A DNA stretch of 64,000 nucleotides, from NCBI GenBank assembly GCA_046048135.1, contig JBJOGR010000050.1, positions 62,001-126,000 of the forward strand, given 5' to 3'. The first letter of the stretch is position 1, and every line of letters begins with the position of its first letter. Under the pieces are notes generated by a model. The model made no database searches. It was given only the letters and a program-made list of their open reading frames with translations, and was not told the DNA's origin. The translations under genes were made by a program, and so were the position numbers. This DNA comes from ATZT02 sp046048135 (lineage in GTDB: Bacteria > Actinomycetota > Actinomycetes > S36-B12 > UBA5976). Of this stretch, positions 40,591-49,900 are shown in pieces.

Positions 40591-41262
40591 ATGCGCGAAT
40601 TAGTTACGCGCCTAGGCGTTGAAGTTTCTGAAAAATTATTAACTCAAGCTATTACTCATCGTTCTTATTCTTATGAAAATGGTGGAATTCCTACTAATGA
40701 ACGCCTAGAGTTCTTAGGTGATTCAGTTTTAGGTTTAGTTGTTACAGATGAACTTTATAGAAAAAATCCAGAAGCAGAAGAAGGACAATTAGCAAAATTA
40801 CGAGCAGCAGTTGTAAATGCCAAAGCATTAGCAGATGTTGCAAGAACTCTTGGCTTAGGTGAGTTTTTACTTCTTGGTAAAGGTGAAGAAGCAACTGGTG
40901 GAAAAGACAAATCCAGTATTTTGGCAGATGCTCTTGAAGCCATAATTGGTGCAATTTATGTCGAACATGGAATAGAAAAATCAGGTGAAGTAATTTTGCA
41001 ATTATTTGCACCCATCATCGCTGCAAGTGCTGAACTTGGAGAAGCACTTGATTGGAAAACAAGTTTGACAGAACTTGTGGCAAATAAAAATCTTGGCACA
41101 ATTGAATATTTGATTGAACAATCAGGCCCAGATCATGATAAAAGTTTTAGCGCCAAGGTCAAAGTAGGCGAGTTAGTATTTGCAAACGGTATAGGAAAAA
41201 GTAAAAAAGAAGCAGAGCAAAAAGCTGCAGCTCTTGCTTTTCAAGATTTAAAACAAAAATAA
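40591..41262 (+). CDS. rnc: Ribonuclease III
   Basis: Double-strand RNA processing nuclease. 223 residues from ATG 40591 (a GTG one codon earlier is as likely). Seen: signature NERLEFLGDSVLGLVVTDELY, the second acidic cluster DALEAIIGAIYVEHG, and a C-terminal dsRNA-binding domain (about 150-223) with FANGIGKSKKEAEQKAAALAF. mutM abuts its stop. Confidence 0.96.
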   Translation: MRELVTRLGVEVSEKLLTQAITHRSYSYENGGIPTNERLEFLGDSVLGLVVTDELYRKNPEAEEGQLAKLRAAVVNAKALADVARTLGLGEFLLLGKGEEATGGKDKSSILADALEAIIGAIYVEHGIEKSGEVILQLFAPIIAASAELGEALDWKTSLTELVANKNLGTIEYLIEQSGPDHDKSFSAKVKVGELVFANGIGKSKKEAEQKAAALAFQDLKQK

Positions 41263-42135
41263 ATGCCTGAATTACCAGAAGTAGAAGTTGTTAGAAAAGG
41301 TCTAGAAAAGCATTTAGTTAACAAAACCATAGGTCAAGTAAAAGTAAGAAACAAAAGAGCTTTAAGAAACTTTACCAAAAGCATTAAAACTTTTGAAAAT
41401 TCTTTAGTTGGAATGACCATCAAATCAGTTGAAAGAAGAGGTAAATTTTTTTGGTTTGAAATCAAAGGCAAAGATCTTGCTTTGAGTGCACACTTAGGAA
41501 TGAGTGGGCAGATGCTTTTAGTTGATAAAGATGAAAAACCAAGTAAGCATGCAAGAGTTGTTATAAATTTTAAAAATTACAAAAAATCGCTTCACTTTTG
41601 TGATCAAAGAACTTTTGGCTGGATGAATTTAGAAGAATTGGTGGAAGCAAAAGACAATAGATTAGTTCCTGAATCTGCAAAACATATTGCACCTGACTTG
41701 TTAGAAAAAAGTTTTAATGTAGATGAAGTAGTTTCAAATATAAAGAGAAGAAAGACTGGAATTAAGCAAGCACTTTTGAACCAAGAAATAGTTTCTGGCA
41801 TAGGAAATATTTATGTTGATGAAGCACTCTGGGAAGCAAAATCTCATTGGGCAAATATTTGTGAAGATTTAAGTGAGGAAAAAATTACAGAAATTTTAGA
41901 AGCAGCAAAGAAAGTAATGAAAAAAGCTCTCAAAAAAGGTGGTACTTCTTTTGATGATCTCTATATAGACGTCAATGGTGAAAGTGGTTACTTCGAAAAT
42001 GACTTAAAGGCTTATGGTCGCGCAGGTGAAAGGTGTTACAGGTGTGAATTCAAAATGGAAAAAGAAGCCTTTTCTAACAACAGAAGTTCAACAATTTGCC
42101 CAAATTGCCAACCTCGACTTAAGGCTCATAGATAG
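41263..42135 (+). CDS. mutM: Formamidopyrimidine-DNA glycosylase
   Basis: Removes oxidised purines such as 8-oxoG by beta,delta-elimination. 290 residues. Seen: the catalytic N-terminus MPELPEVEVVRKGL (Pro2, Glu3, Glu6), HLGMSGQM, H2TH region QEIVSGIGNIYVDEALW, and a zinc finger CYRC...TICPNCQ with the terminal Gln. Abuts rnc. Confidence 0.95.
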   Translation: MPELPEVEVVRKGLEKHLVNKTIGQVKVRNKRALRNFTKSIKTFENSLVGMTIKSVERRGKFFWFEIKGKDLALSAHLGMSGQMLLVDKDEKPSKHARVVINFKNYKKSLHFCDQRTFGWMNLEELVEAKDNRLVPESAKHIAPDLLEKSFNVDEVVSNIKRRKTGIKQALLNQEIVSGIGNIYVDEALWEAKSHWANICEDLSEEKITEILEAAKKVMKKALKKGGTSFDDLYIDVNGESGYFENDLKAYGRAGERCYRCEFKMEKEAFSNNRSSTICPNCQPRLKAHR

Positions 42136-42185
42136 AGTTGGAAGGTAGTAGAAAAACAATTACTTATTTTTAGGGAGGTCGATTC

Positions 42186-45100
42186 ATGCATTTAAAGAGT
42201 CTGACCTTGCGCGGATTTAAGTCATTTGCTTCAGCTACAACTTTAGAATTCGAACCTGGAATTACCGCAGTAGTTGGTCCAAATGGTTCTGGTAAATCAA
42301 ACATCGTTGATGCAATTGCATGGGTAATGGGTGAGCAAGGTGCAAAAACATTACGCGGTGGAAAAATGGATGACGTTATTTTCTCTGGCTCTGCAGGACG
42401 TGCACCACTTGGTAGAGCAGAAGTTGTTTTAACAATTGATAATTCAGATGGTGCTTTACCAATTGAGTATTCAGAAGTAACTATTTCTAGAACTTTATTT
42501 AGAAATGGTGGATCAGAATATGCAATTAATGGAAATCAAGTAAGACTTCTTGATGTTCAAGAATTATTAGCCGATTCTGGAATCGGTCGAGAAATGCACG
42601 TGATTGTGGGACAAGGGCAAGTTTCTGCTGTCTTAACAGCAACTCCTGAGGGAAGACGTGGATTTATTGAAGAAGCTGCGGGAGTTTTAAAACACAGAAG
42701 AAGAAAAGAAAAAGCAGAAAGAAAATTAGAAGCAACACAAGCAAATATGCTTCGCTTGCAAGACTTAACTACTGAAATAAGAAGACAATTAAAACCTTTA
42801 GCAAGACAAGCAGATGTTGCCCGAAAAGCTCAAACTATTCAAGCAGAACTTAGAGATGCCAAATTAAGAATTCTTGCTGATGATTTAACGCAAATGCGTG
42901 AAATCATGATGAAAGAAGTTGCTGATGAAACAATTTTGAGAGAAAAACAATCAGTTGTTGAGGCACAAATAAATGAAAGGAAATTAAGAGAATCAGAATT
43001 AGAAAGATTATTACTAGAAGCAACACCAAGAGTTCAAACTGCTCAGCAGACTTGGTTCAAATTAGCGTCTCTTCGCGAAAGATTCTTTGGCACAAGATCA
43101 CTTGCCGTTGAGCGAGCAAAACTTGTTGAAGAAGAAATTCAAGAACAAACCACCGGAGCAGATCCTGAAGCTTTAGAAAAAGAAGCAAAACAAGTTAGAG
43201 AAAACTCCTACGAATTACAAAAAGATGTTGAAACTGCTCGAAACTTTTTACATAAATCAACAGGTGAAAGAACTGCGACTGAACAATTATTTCAAACAGA
43301 ACAAGCTCGTCATACCAATGCTATTAAGTCAGCAGCAGACAAGAGAGAAGAATTAGCAAGACTTGTTGGACAAGTAAATGCTGCTAAATCAAGAATTGAA
43401 GCAAGAGCTAGTGAAGCAACCAGATTAGAAGTAGAAGTTAGAGAAGCAAGAGAAAGAGCTGAAAAAGCAAAAAGTGAATATTTAACTCTTGAATCTCAAA
43501 TCGCAGGATTAAATGCAGGCGAAAAAGGACTAGACACACAACATGAGCAAGTTGCAAGAGAATTACAACTTGCACAAGAAAAAGTTTACGAATTAGAAAC
43601 TAAATCTCAAGAAGCATCAAGAACTAAAGCTGCACTTACTGCTCGTGCAGAAGCATTAGAACAATCATTGCTAGAAGAAATTGACGGTGGAGAATCTTTA
43701 TTAAATTCTGGAGATGATTCATTAATCGGATCATTAGCAACATTATTAAGAATTGAAAATGGTTGGGAGACTGCGATTGCAGTTGCTTTAGGTGATGCTG
43801 CAAATGCCATCGCTGCAAAATCTGTTAATGATGCAATTAGAGCAGTTAATAAATTAAAAGAAAGTAAGTCTGGTAGAGCTGCTGTTTTGTTAGCTGATAC
43901 TCAATATGAACAAAATAATGCACCAGCTGTTCCTCCATTTACAAGAAATGCAATCGAATTAATTAATGCTCCATATGATTTGCAAAATGCTCTAAAGAAG
44001 TTATTAAAAGATACCGTTGTAGTTGAATCCTTAGAAGAAGGATTAGAGGCCATCAGATTACAGCCAAGATTAACTGCGGTTACAAGAGATGGCGACAAGG
44101 TTACTACTTATTACGTAATCGGTGGAACTATAAATTCACGTTCACGAATTGAAGCAAAAGCAAATGTGGAAAAAGCTATTCAAGAAAAAGATCAAGCAAG
44201 CATGGTGGTTGATCAATTAAAGTTTGAATTACAAAGTGCAAAAGAAGAACAAAAGCGTGCTCAAGAAAAAGTAGATGCAGCACTTGCATTACTTTATGAA
44301 TCAGATGCAGAACTTGCAGCAATTGCTGAGAAATTAGCAGCTCTAGGTGAACAATCTCGTTCATCACAAGCAGAAGCAGAGCGTTTAGATTCATTATTAA
44401 GAGCAAGCCATACTGCAAGAGCAGATGATGAAAGAGTTTTAAGAGAACTTGAATTAAGACTTAACGAATCCGATACTGAACCTTTAGATGAATCTTCAGT
44501 CGATGCTGCTGAATTAACTAGATTAACTAATCTTTTAGAAACCACCAGGACAGCAGAAGTAGATGCTCGATTGGCAATGCGCACTGCAGAGGAAAGACTT
44601 GCAGCAGTTGTGCAAAGAGCAGAACAGTTAGAAAAAACCGCACAAAGTGAAAGAATTGCTCGTTCTAAAGCTCTAGAAAGAAGAGAGCAAAGAAGACGCG
44701 AGGCCTACATTGCAAATGCGGTTCTTCAAGGTGTTGAAACAGCAATGTCTTATCTAGAAAATTCTCTTCTAATTGCTGAAAAAGAACGAGATGAGGCAAC
44801 TAGTCATCAACAAGCTATGGAACAAGAAGTTCAACAAGTAAGACATGCCTTAAGAGATCTTGCAAGTGAACTAGAAAGACTTGTTGACACAGTTCATAGA
44901 GACGAAGTGGCAAGAATGGAACAAAGACTTCGCATTGAACAAATGGAAATAAAAGCATTAGAAGACTATGGAATTGACTCTGATACTTTGCTCAAAGAAT
45001 ATGGACCAGACCAATTAGTCCCTCAAATTGTGCATGTTGATGAGGATGCTAATCCAGAAGATCCAATTCCTGCTCCAAAAGATCCTGAAGTTTATGTTAG

Positions 45101-45767
45101 AGAAAAACAAGAAAAAAGAGCTTTGGATGCTGAAAAGAAACTTTCTTTATTGGGAAGAATTAATCCTCTGGCTCTTGAAGAATTCCAAGCGTTAGAAGAA
45201 AGAAATCAGTTCCTAACTGAACAATTAGAAGACGTTAAAAAGACTAGAAAAGATTTGCTTTCTGTAATTGCAGAAGTTGAAGAAAGAGTTCAACAAGTCT
45301 TTAACCAAGCCTATAAAGATGTTTCTGTTGAATTTGAAAAAGTATTGCCAAGACTATTTCCTGGAGGAGAAGGTCGTTTGTCATTAACTGATCCAGAAAA
45401 TATGTTAACTACTGGTATAGATATTGAAGTAAAGCCTGCAGGTAAACGTTACTTAAAACTTTCACTTCTTTCAGGTGGAGAGAAATCCCTTGCTGCAGTG
45501 GCATTTTTAGTTGCATTATTTAAAGCAAGACCTTCACCTTTCTACATACTTGATGAGGTTGAAGCAGCATTGGATGATGCAAACCTAGGAAGATTATTGG
45601 TTTTGTATGAAGAATTAAGAGAAAACTCTCAATTGATTGTTATTACGCATCAAAAGAGAACCATGGAAATTTGTGATGCTCTTTATGGCATTTCTATGAG
45701 AGGCGATGGTATTTCAACAGTTGTTAGCCAACGACTTCGTGAAGTTCGCGAAAATCAACCCGCTTAA
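42186..45767 (+). CDS. smc: Chromosome partition protein SMC
   Basis: Chromosome-organising ATPase. 1193 residues, the full length expected. Seen: Walker A GPNGSGKSNIVDAIAWVMGEQGAKTLRGG, Q-loop, long coiled coils (about 165-500 and 670-1010), the hinge domain (about 515-640, LRIENGWETAIAVALGDAANAI), ABC signature LLSGGEKSLAAVAFLVALF and Walker B FYILDEVEAALDD. TAGGGAGG, about 8 nt before ATG, is the strongest ribosome site in the window. ftsY follows after 13 bp. Confidence 0.97.
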   Translation: MHLKSLTLRGFKSFASATTLEFEPGITAVVGPNGSGKSNIVDAIAWVMGEQGAKTLRGGKMDDVIFSGSAGRAPLGRAEVVLTIDNSDGALPIEYSEVTISRTLFRNGGSEYAINGNQVRLLDVQELLADSGIGREMHVIVGQGQVSAVLTATPEGRRGFIEEAAGVLKHRRRKEKAERKLEATQANMLRLQDLTTEIRRQLKPLARQADVARKAQTIQAELRDAKLRILADDLTQMREIMMKEVADETILREKQSVVEAQINERKLRESELERLLLEATPRVQTAQQTWFKLASLRERFFGTRSLAVERAKLVEEEIQEQTTGADPEALEKEAKQVRENSYELQKDVETARNFLHKSTGERTATEQLFQTEQARHTNAIKSAADKREELARLVGQVNAAKSRIEARASEATRLEVEVREARERAEKAKSEYLTLESQIAGLNAGEKGLDTQHEQVARELQLAQEKVYELETKSQEASRTKAALTARAEALEQSLLEEIDGGESLLNSGDDSLIGSLATLLRIENGWETAIAVALGDAANAIAAKSVNDAIRAVNKLKESKSGRAAVLLADTQYEQNNAPAVPPFTRNAIELINAPYDLQNALKKLLKDTVVVESLEEGLEAIRLQPRLTAVTRDGDKVTTYYVIGGTINSRSRIEAKANVEKAIQEKDQASMVVDQLKFELQSAKEEQKRAQEKVDAALALLYESDAELAAIAEKLAALGEQSRSSQAEAERLDSLLRASHTARADDERVLRELELRLNESDTEPLDESSVDAAELTRLTNLLETTRTAEVDARLAMRTAEERLAAVVQRAEQLEKTAQSERIARSKALERREQRRREAYIANAVLQGVETAMSYLENSLLIAEKERDEATSHQQAMEQEVQQVRHALRDLASELERLVDTVHRDEVARMEQRLRIEQMEIKALEDYGIDSDTLLKEYGPDQLVPQIVHVDEDANPEDPIPAPKDPEVYVREKQEKRALDAEKKLSLLGRINPLALEEFQALEERNQFLTEQLEDVKKTRKDLLSVIAEVEERVQQVFNQAYKDVSVEFEKVLPRLFPGGEGRLSLTDPENMLTTGIDIEVKPAGKRYLKLSLLSGGEKSLAAVAFLVALFKARPSPFYILDEVEAALDDANLGRLLVLYEELRENSQLIVITHQKRTMEICDALYGISMRGDGISTVVSQRLREVRENQPA

Positions 45768-45780
45768 TTAAACTCTTTAC

Positions 45781-46686
45781 ATGGGTATCTTTTCGAGAAA
45801 AAAAAATGAAGAAAATGTTATTAAAACAAAATCAAATTTTGGAAGTAGCTTATTAAATATCTTCTCTAAAACAAATCTTGATGAGAGCGCTTGGCAGGAA
45901 ATAGAAGACACATTAATTTTAGCCGATGTTGGTGTAAAAACTACTAAAGAAATTATTTCAGAATTAAAACAAAATCCAGTATTAAAATCAGCACATAGTG
46001 CTGAAGAAGGTAAAAATGTTTTAAAAGATCAATTAATAAAATCTTTAGAGTCAACCAACCGAGAATTAAATTTAGAAGCCAAACCATCAGTGATAATGAT
46101 GGTCGGTATTAATGGGACAGGTAAAACTACTTCAGTTGGAAAACTTACTAATTTATTAACTAAAGAGGGTAAGAAATGTGTATTAGGTGCAGCAGATACT
46201 TTTAGAGCTGCTGCTAGTCAACAATTACAAACTTGGGGACAAAGAAGTAACGTTGAAGTAGTTGTAGGAGAAGAAAATTCTGAACCTGCCACAGTTGCAT
46301 TTAATGCAGTACAAAAAGGTTTATCAGTATCTGCAGATGTGGTTTTAATTGATACGGCAGGAAGATTGCACACTAAAAATGCACTCATGGATGAGTTAGG
46401 AAAAGTTAAAAGAGTTATTGAAAAACATGCCACAGTAACAGAAATTTTGTTAGTAATTGATGCCACAACTGGTCAAAATGGATTAATTCAAGCAAGAGTT
46501 TTCACAGAAGCTGTAGATGTGACAGGAATTGTTCTAACTAAACTTGATGGAAGTGCTAAAGGTGGAATAGTTATTGCAGTGCAAAAGGAATTAAATGTCC
46601 CGGTGAAATTTGTAGGAATTGGTGAATCTATAGACGATCTAGTTGCTTTTAATCCAAATGATTTTGTAGAAGGTTTACTTAATTGA
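45781..46686 (+). CDS. ftsY: Signal recognition particle receptor FtsY
   Basis: GTPase receptor for SRP at the membrane. 301 residues, with only a short basic N-terminal segment and no long acidic A domain. Seen: four-helix N domain (DESAWQEIEDTLILADVGVKTTKE), G1 GINGTGKTTSVGKL, DTFRAAASQQLQTW, G3 DTAGRLHT, G4 TKLDGSAKGG and the closing FVGIGESIDDL. The stop overlaps the TTG start of the cupin gene. In other actinobacteria amt follows here; in this genome a 5.8-kb insert comes first. Confidence 0.95.
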   Translation: MGIFSRKKNEENVIKTKSNFGSSLLNIFSKTNLDESAWQEIEDTLILADVGVKTTKEIISELKQNPVLKSAHSAEEGKNVLKDQLIKSLESTNRELNLEAKPSVIMMVGINGTGKTTSVGKLTNLLTKEGKKCVLGAADTFRAAASQQLQTWGQRSNVEVVVGEENSEPATVAFNAVQKGLSVSADVVLIDTAGRLHTKNALMDELGKVKRVIEKHATVTEILLVIDATTGQNGLIQARVFTEAVDVTGIVLTKLDGSAKGGIVIAVQKELNVPVKFVGIGESIDDLVAFNPNDFVEGLLN

Positions 46687-47210
46687 ATCTTTCCACAAGA
46701 GAAGTCATAGAACATTTTAATATGAAAATTCTTCCGATTGAAGGAACTTATTTTTCTAAGACTTATGAAAGTAGCTCAACAAATTTAAATGGCGCACCAG
46801 ATGGAACTGCAATTCTTGGTCTTTATTCAGATGAACCAAGAAGTGCTTCACTTTTTCATAAATTAACTTCAGATGAAATTTGGCATTTTTATGCAGGTGA
46901 TCCAATTAGATTAATTCTGCTTTATCCAAATAATGAAACAAAAATAGTTGTTCTTGGAAGTAACTTTAAAGAGGGAGAATTGTTGCAATTTGTTGTGCCA
47001 AAAGGAGTCTGGCAAGCAGGAGAAATTGTGCCAGGTGGCCAATGGGGACTATTTGGTTGCACCATGGCTCCAGGATTTAGTGCAGATTCTTTTGAAGGTG
47101 GTTACTGCAAGGATTTAATTAAAATGTATCCAAATGTAAAAGATTATCTGGAAAGACTCAGCGTTCCAGAAGAATCTAGTAAATTACTACCAAGTGGTTA
47201 TAACGATTAG
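46683..47210 (+). CDS. Cupin-fold protein, DUF985 family
   Basis: 175 residues, single-domain cupin of the DUF985/YML079w type: TKVIEHFNMKILPIEGTYFSKTY-like start, SLFHKLTSDEIWHFYAGDPI (metal-site region with His and Glu), VPKGVWQAGEIVPGGQWGLFGCTMAPGF. The ligand is unknown; some relatives act on sugar or quercetin-like compounds. The start TTG 46683 overlaps the ftsY stop. The stop is interlocked with that of the convergent TSUP gene. Confidence 0.85.
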   Translation: MNLSTREVIEHFNMKILPIEGTYFSKTYESSSTNLNGAPDGTAILGLYSDEPRSASLFHKLTSDEIWHFYAGDPIRLILLYPNNETKIVVLGSNFKEGELLQFVVPKGVWQAGEIVPGGQWGLFGCTMAPGFSADSFEGGYCKDLIKMYPNVKDYLERLSVPEESSKLLPSGYND

Positions 47211-47962
47211 ATTACTTGGAAAATAAGTAGTACACCAACTACGACCATGAAAAGTGAAATTAAGTAAGAGATAATCTTGATATTCATTTGTTTTACAAAA
47301 TCAGATGCTAAAAAGACTCCAAAAATTGCACTTGCCGTCGAAATAATAATTTGAAAAATAAATGGTTGAATTTTCGAAATAGAAAAATCTATAAAAGTAC
47401 TTCCATAAACTGTCAAACGAACCACGTCTACTAGAACTGCTATTGATACTCCTGTAGCGATAAAACTTTTTGGATTTAAATCCGATTTAACTAAAAAAAT
47501 TGATCTAAACATACCTTGGTGACCACTCAAACCACCAAAAAATCCTGAAATTAATCCACCAATTGGTAAATACTTAGAATCTATTTTTAAATTTTTAAAA
47601 GAGGTAAATTCGATTAGTGCAAATAGAATTATTATTCCACCAATAATTCTATTTAAATTAGGTTCAGTCAATGAAATGTAACTCAATAAAACTGCACCTA
47701 GAATTGTTGCCATAGCTGCGTTAATTCCAAATTTGATAAAAATTTGAAAATTAATATTTCTAAAATACAAAATTAATTTATAAAAATTATTAATTAAATG
47801 AACTATTGCAGTTGCTGTTATTGCGATTGGGAGTGGAATAAAAATAGAAAATACGGGAAGAAGTAATGTGCTAAGTCCAAAACCTGTGAAAAGAGTCATC
47901 GCCCCAGCAAAAAACGACATTATGGCTAGAAAAAGAAATTCTAATTGCATAAACGACCCCAT
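47207..47962 (-). CDS. TSUP (TauE/SafE) family membrane transporter
   Basis: 251 residues with about 8 predicted transmembrane helices (for example LFLAIMSFFAGAMTLFTGFGLSTLLLPVFSIF). The TSUP repeat is visible in the two halves, the second having GGLISGFFGGLSGHQGMFRSIFLV. Family members export sulfite, sulfonates or related organic anions; the substrate here is not known. Its start overlaps the stop of the HAD gene by one base, so the pair is one unit. Confidence 0.88.
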   Translation of the reverse strand: MGSFMQLEFLFLAIMSFFAGAMTLFTGFGLSTLLLPVFSIFIPLPIAITATAIVHLINNFYKLILYFRNINFQIFIKFGINAAMATILGAVLLSYISLTEPNLNRIIGGIIILFALIEFTSFKNLKIDSKYLPIGGLISGFFGGLSGHQGMFRSIFLVKSDLNPKSFIATGVSIAVLVDVVRLTVYGSTFIDFSISKIQPFIFQIIISTASAIFGVFLASDFVKQMNIKIISYLISLFMVVVGVLLIFQVI

Positions 47963-48648
47963 TAAGCGGTTCTCTTTTTCATTTTATCATTTATCTCCAA
48001 CCACTTATTCTTACGAGCTATCCGCTGCAATTCTTTGTTTGGGTTTACTACAACTGCAGTGCCTACCGAACACAATAGCGGTAGATCGTTAAGTGAATCA
48101 CTATAGGCAAAAGACTCATCTAAATTTTCATTCAATGACTTAGCTAAAGTTTTTATTGCTACGGATTTATTTTTACCGTGCAATATTTCAGTCAATAAGT
48201 TTCCCGTATAAACCCCATTCTTGACTTCAGCAATTGTTCCTAAAGCACCTGACATATTAAGTTTTTTTGCAATCCCACTTGCGATTTCAACTGGACTTGC
48301 AGTCACGATCCAAGTCTGATGGTTTCTTTCTTGGTGCCATTTTAAATATGAAAGTACTTCAATATTCACGGAATCATATAAATTACTTGCCAGAGAATTA
48401 TCACACATCTCCAAAATATCTTTTTGATTCTTATTTTTTACTATTTCTAAAGCTTTCTGTTTGATAACATCAATCATTTTTTTATCTTCTGTCTTGGTGC
48501 TTATAAATTTGTAATGAGCTTTGGTAAAGCGAGCTATTTCTGTTTTAGTAAGAAAACCATTTTTAACGAGATATTTTGCAAAGTAATAAAGGGAAGAACC
48601 CTTAACTAAAGTGTTGTCTAAATCAAAAAAAGCAATTGTCATAGACAT
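47962..48648 (-). CDS. HAD-IB family phosphatase (SerB-like)
   Basis: 228 residues. HAD motif I is FFDLDNTLVKGSS (nucleophile Asp7), motif II IVTASPVEIASGIAKKL, a motif III lysine lies in GKNKSVAIKTLAKSL, and motif IV is AYSDSLNDLPLL. An alpha-helical cap lies between motifs I and II. Subclass IB includes phosphoserine phosphatase and lipid-phosphate phosphatases. Given the distant serA, a SerB role is possible but unproven. Transcribed with the TSUP transporter. Confidence 0.85.
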   Translation of the reverse strand: MSMTIAFFDLDNTLVKGSSLYYFAKYLVKNGFLTKTEIARFTKAHYKFISTKTEDKKMIDVIKQKALEIVKNKNQKDILEMCDNSLASNLYDSVNIEVLSYLKWHQERNHQTWIVTASPVEIASGIAKKLNMSGALGTIAEVKNGVYTGNLLTEILHGKNKSVAIKTLAKSLNENLDESFAYSDSLNDLPLLCSVGTAVVVNPNKELQRIARKNKWLEINDKMKKRTA

Positions 48649-48684
48649 ATTTTTTCAATAAAAAATGTAATTTAAGTGCAGTTT

Positions 48685-48711
48685 ATAGGTTATTTCTTTG
48701 AATTAACCTAT
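48685..48711. repeat. 8-bp inverted repeat between the HAD and glycosyltransferase genes
   Basis: ATAGGTTA (48685-48692) and TAACCTAT (48704-48711), 11-nt spacer, in a 124-bp divergent intergenic region. Operator or hairpin function is possible. Confidence 0.5.
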
Positions 48712-48724
48712 TATTAAACGACAC

Positions 48725-48765
48725 TTAACTCAAACAAATTTCTAATTAATAATCACTTGAGTTAA
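48725..48765. repeat. 9-bp inverted repeat before the first glycosyltransferase
   Basis: TTAACTCAA (48725-48733) and TTGAGTTAA (48757-48765) with a 23-nt spacer. The second arm ends 7 nt before the GTG start at 48773, the place of a ribosome site or -10. Confidence 0.5.
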
Positions 48766-48772
48766 TTAAATT

Positions 48773-49900
48773 GTGAAAATTGGGGTTATTGGGGAATCGT
48801 ACTTACCTCGAGTAAACGGGGTGAGTAACTCCGTTGACCGCGTAGCCCGTTCTTTAACTTCTCAAGGTCACGAAGTGACTGTAATTTGTGCTGGGAAAAC
48901 CGATATCTTGTATCAGCGAGATTTTGAAATTATTCGAACTAGTTCCGTTCAAATTCCTACTATCCAAGACTACGATTTTCCATTGACCTCTCCGAGGTAC
49001 TTAAAGAAAATTTTTGTTGAAAAGAAATTTGATCTTATCCATGTGGCTTCGCCTTTCTTAATTGGTTTTATCGCTTTGAAAGTTGCTCGTAAGTTAAACA
49101 TTCCTTCAGTTGCTGTGTATCAAACAGATGTTGCTGGATTTTCAAAATATTACGGCTATAAGTACTTAACTCAATTATCAAAGTTTTGGATTAGAAAAAA
49201 TCATGAACTTGCCGATTTGAATTTGGTACCTTCTAAATGGGCTTGGGAACAATTATTTGATCTTGGTGTAACTGATTTACAAATTTGGGGTAGAGGAGTG
49301 GATTCTAAAAATTTCAATCCTGTTAACCGTAAAAATGAATTAAGGAGTAAATGGAATCCAAATGCAAAGTTATTTATCGGTTATTTAGGAAGACTTTCAC
49401 CAGAAAAATGTATTGATAAATTAGATTTAATCGAGAGCAATGAAAAAATTCAAATTGTCATAATTGGTAATGGTCCATCAAGAAATACATTAGAACGAAG
49501 ATTTCCAAATGCAATATTCACAGGCAAACTAGTAGGTCAAGAATTATATGAAGCAGTTGCATCATTAGATGTACTTTTTGCAACGGGTGAAAATGAGACT
49601 TTCTGTCAAGTTGTGCAAGAGGCACTGTCTTCTGGTTTATTTGTTTTTGCTCCGGAAGAAGGCGCAGCTAAAGAATTAATTCAACACAACAAATCAGGTT
49701 TTATATATACAAGATTTGACAAATTCAAAATAAATCAAAAATTAAATCTGTTTTTAAGCTTTCCTGAAATTTTAGAAGAAATTTCAATTCAAAATCGTAA
49801 TCAAGTCGCAACAAATACCTGGGAAGAAAATTGTGTGAGATTGTTTAATATTTATAACCAATTAGTACATGTAAAGATACATACAGAGGAATTTGTATGA
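48773..49900 (+). CDS. Glycosyltransferase family 4 (MgtA/PimB-like)
   Basis: 375 residues, GT-B fold retaining enzyme. N-terminal acceptor domain begins GVIGESYLPRVNGVSNSVDRVARSLTSQGHEVTVI, typical of GDP-mannose-dependent mannosyltransferases of the MgtA/PimB group. The C-terminal donor domain has FIGYLGRLSPEKCIDKL and the EX7E-like GENETFCQVVQEALSSG. The donor sugar is not certain. GTG start; the stop overlaps the next gene by ATGA. Likely role: mannosylation of a lipid or surface glycan. Confidence 0.85.
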   Translation: MKIGVIGESYLPRVNGVSNSVDRVARSLTSQGHEVTVICAGKTDILYQRDFEIIRTSSVQIPTIQDYDFPLTSPRYLKKIFVEKKFDLIHVASPFLIGFIALKVARKLNIPSVAVYQTDVAGFSKYYGYKYLTQLSKFWIRKNHELADLNLVPSKWAWEQLFDLGVTDLQIWGRGVDSKNFNPVNRKNELRSKWNPNAKLFIGYLGRLSPEKCIDKLDLIESNEKIQIVIIGNGPSRNTLERRFPNAIFTGKLVGQELYEAVASLDVLFATGENETFCQVVQEALSSGLFVFAPEEGAAKELIQHNKSGFIYTRFDKFKINQKLNLFLSFPEILEEISIQNRNQVATNTWEENCVRLFNIYNQLVHVKIHTEEFV

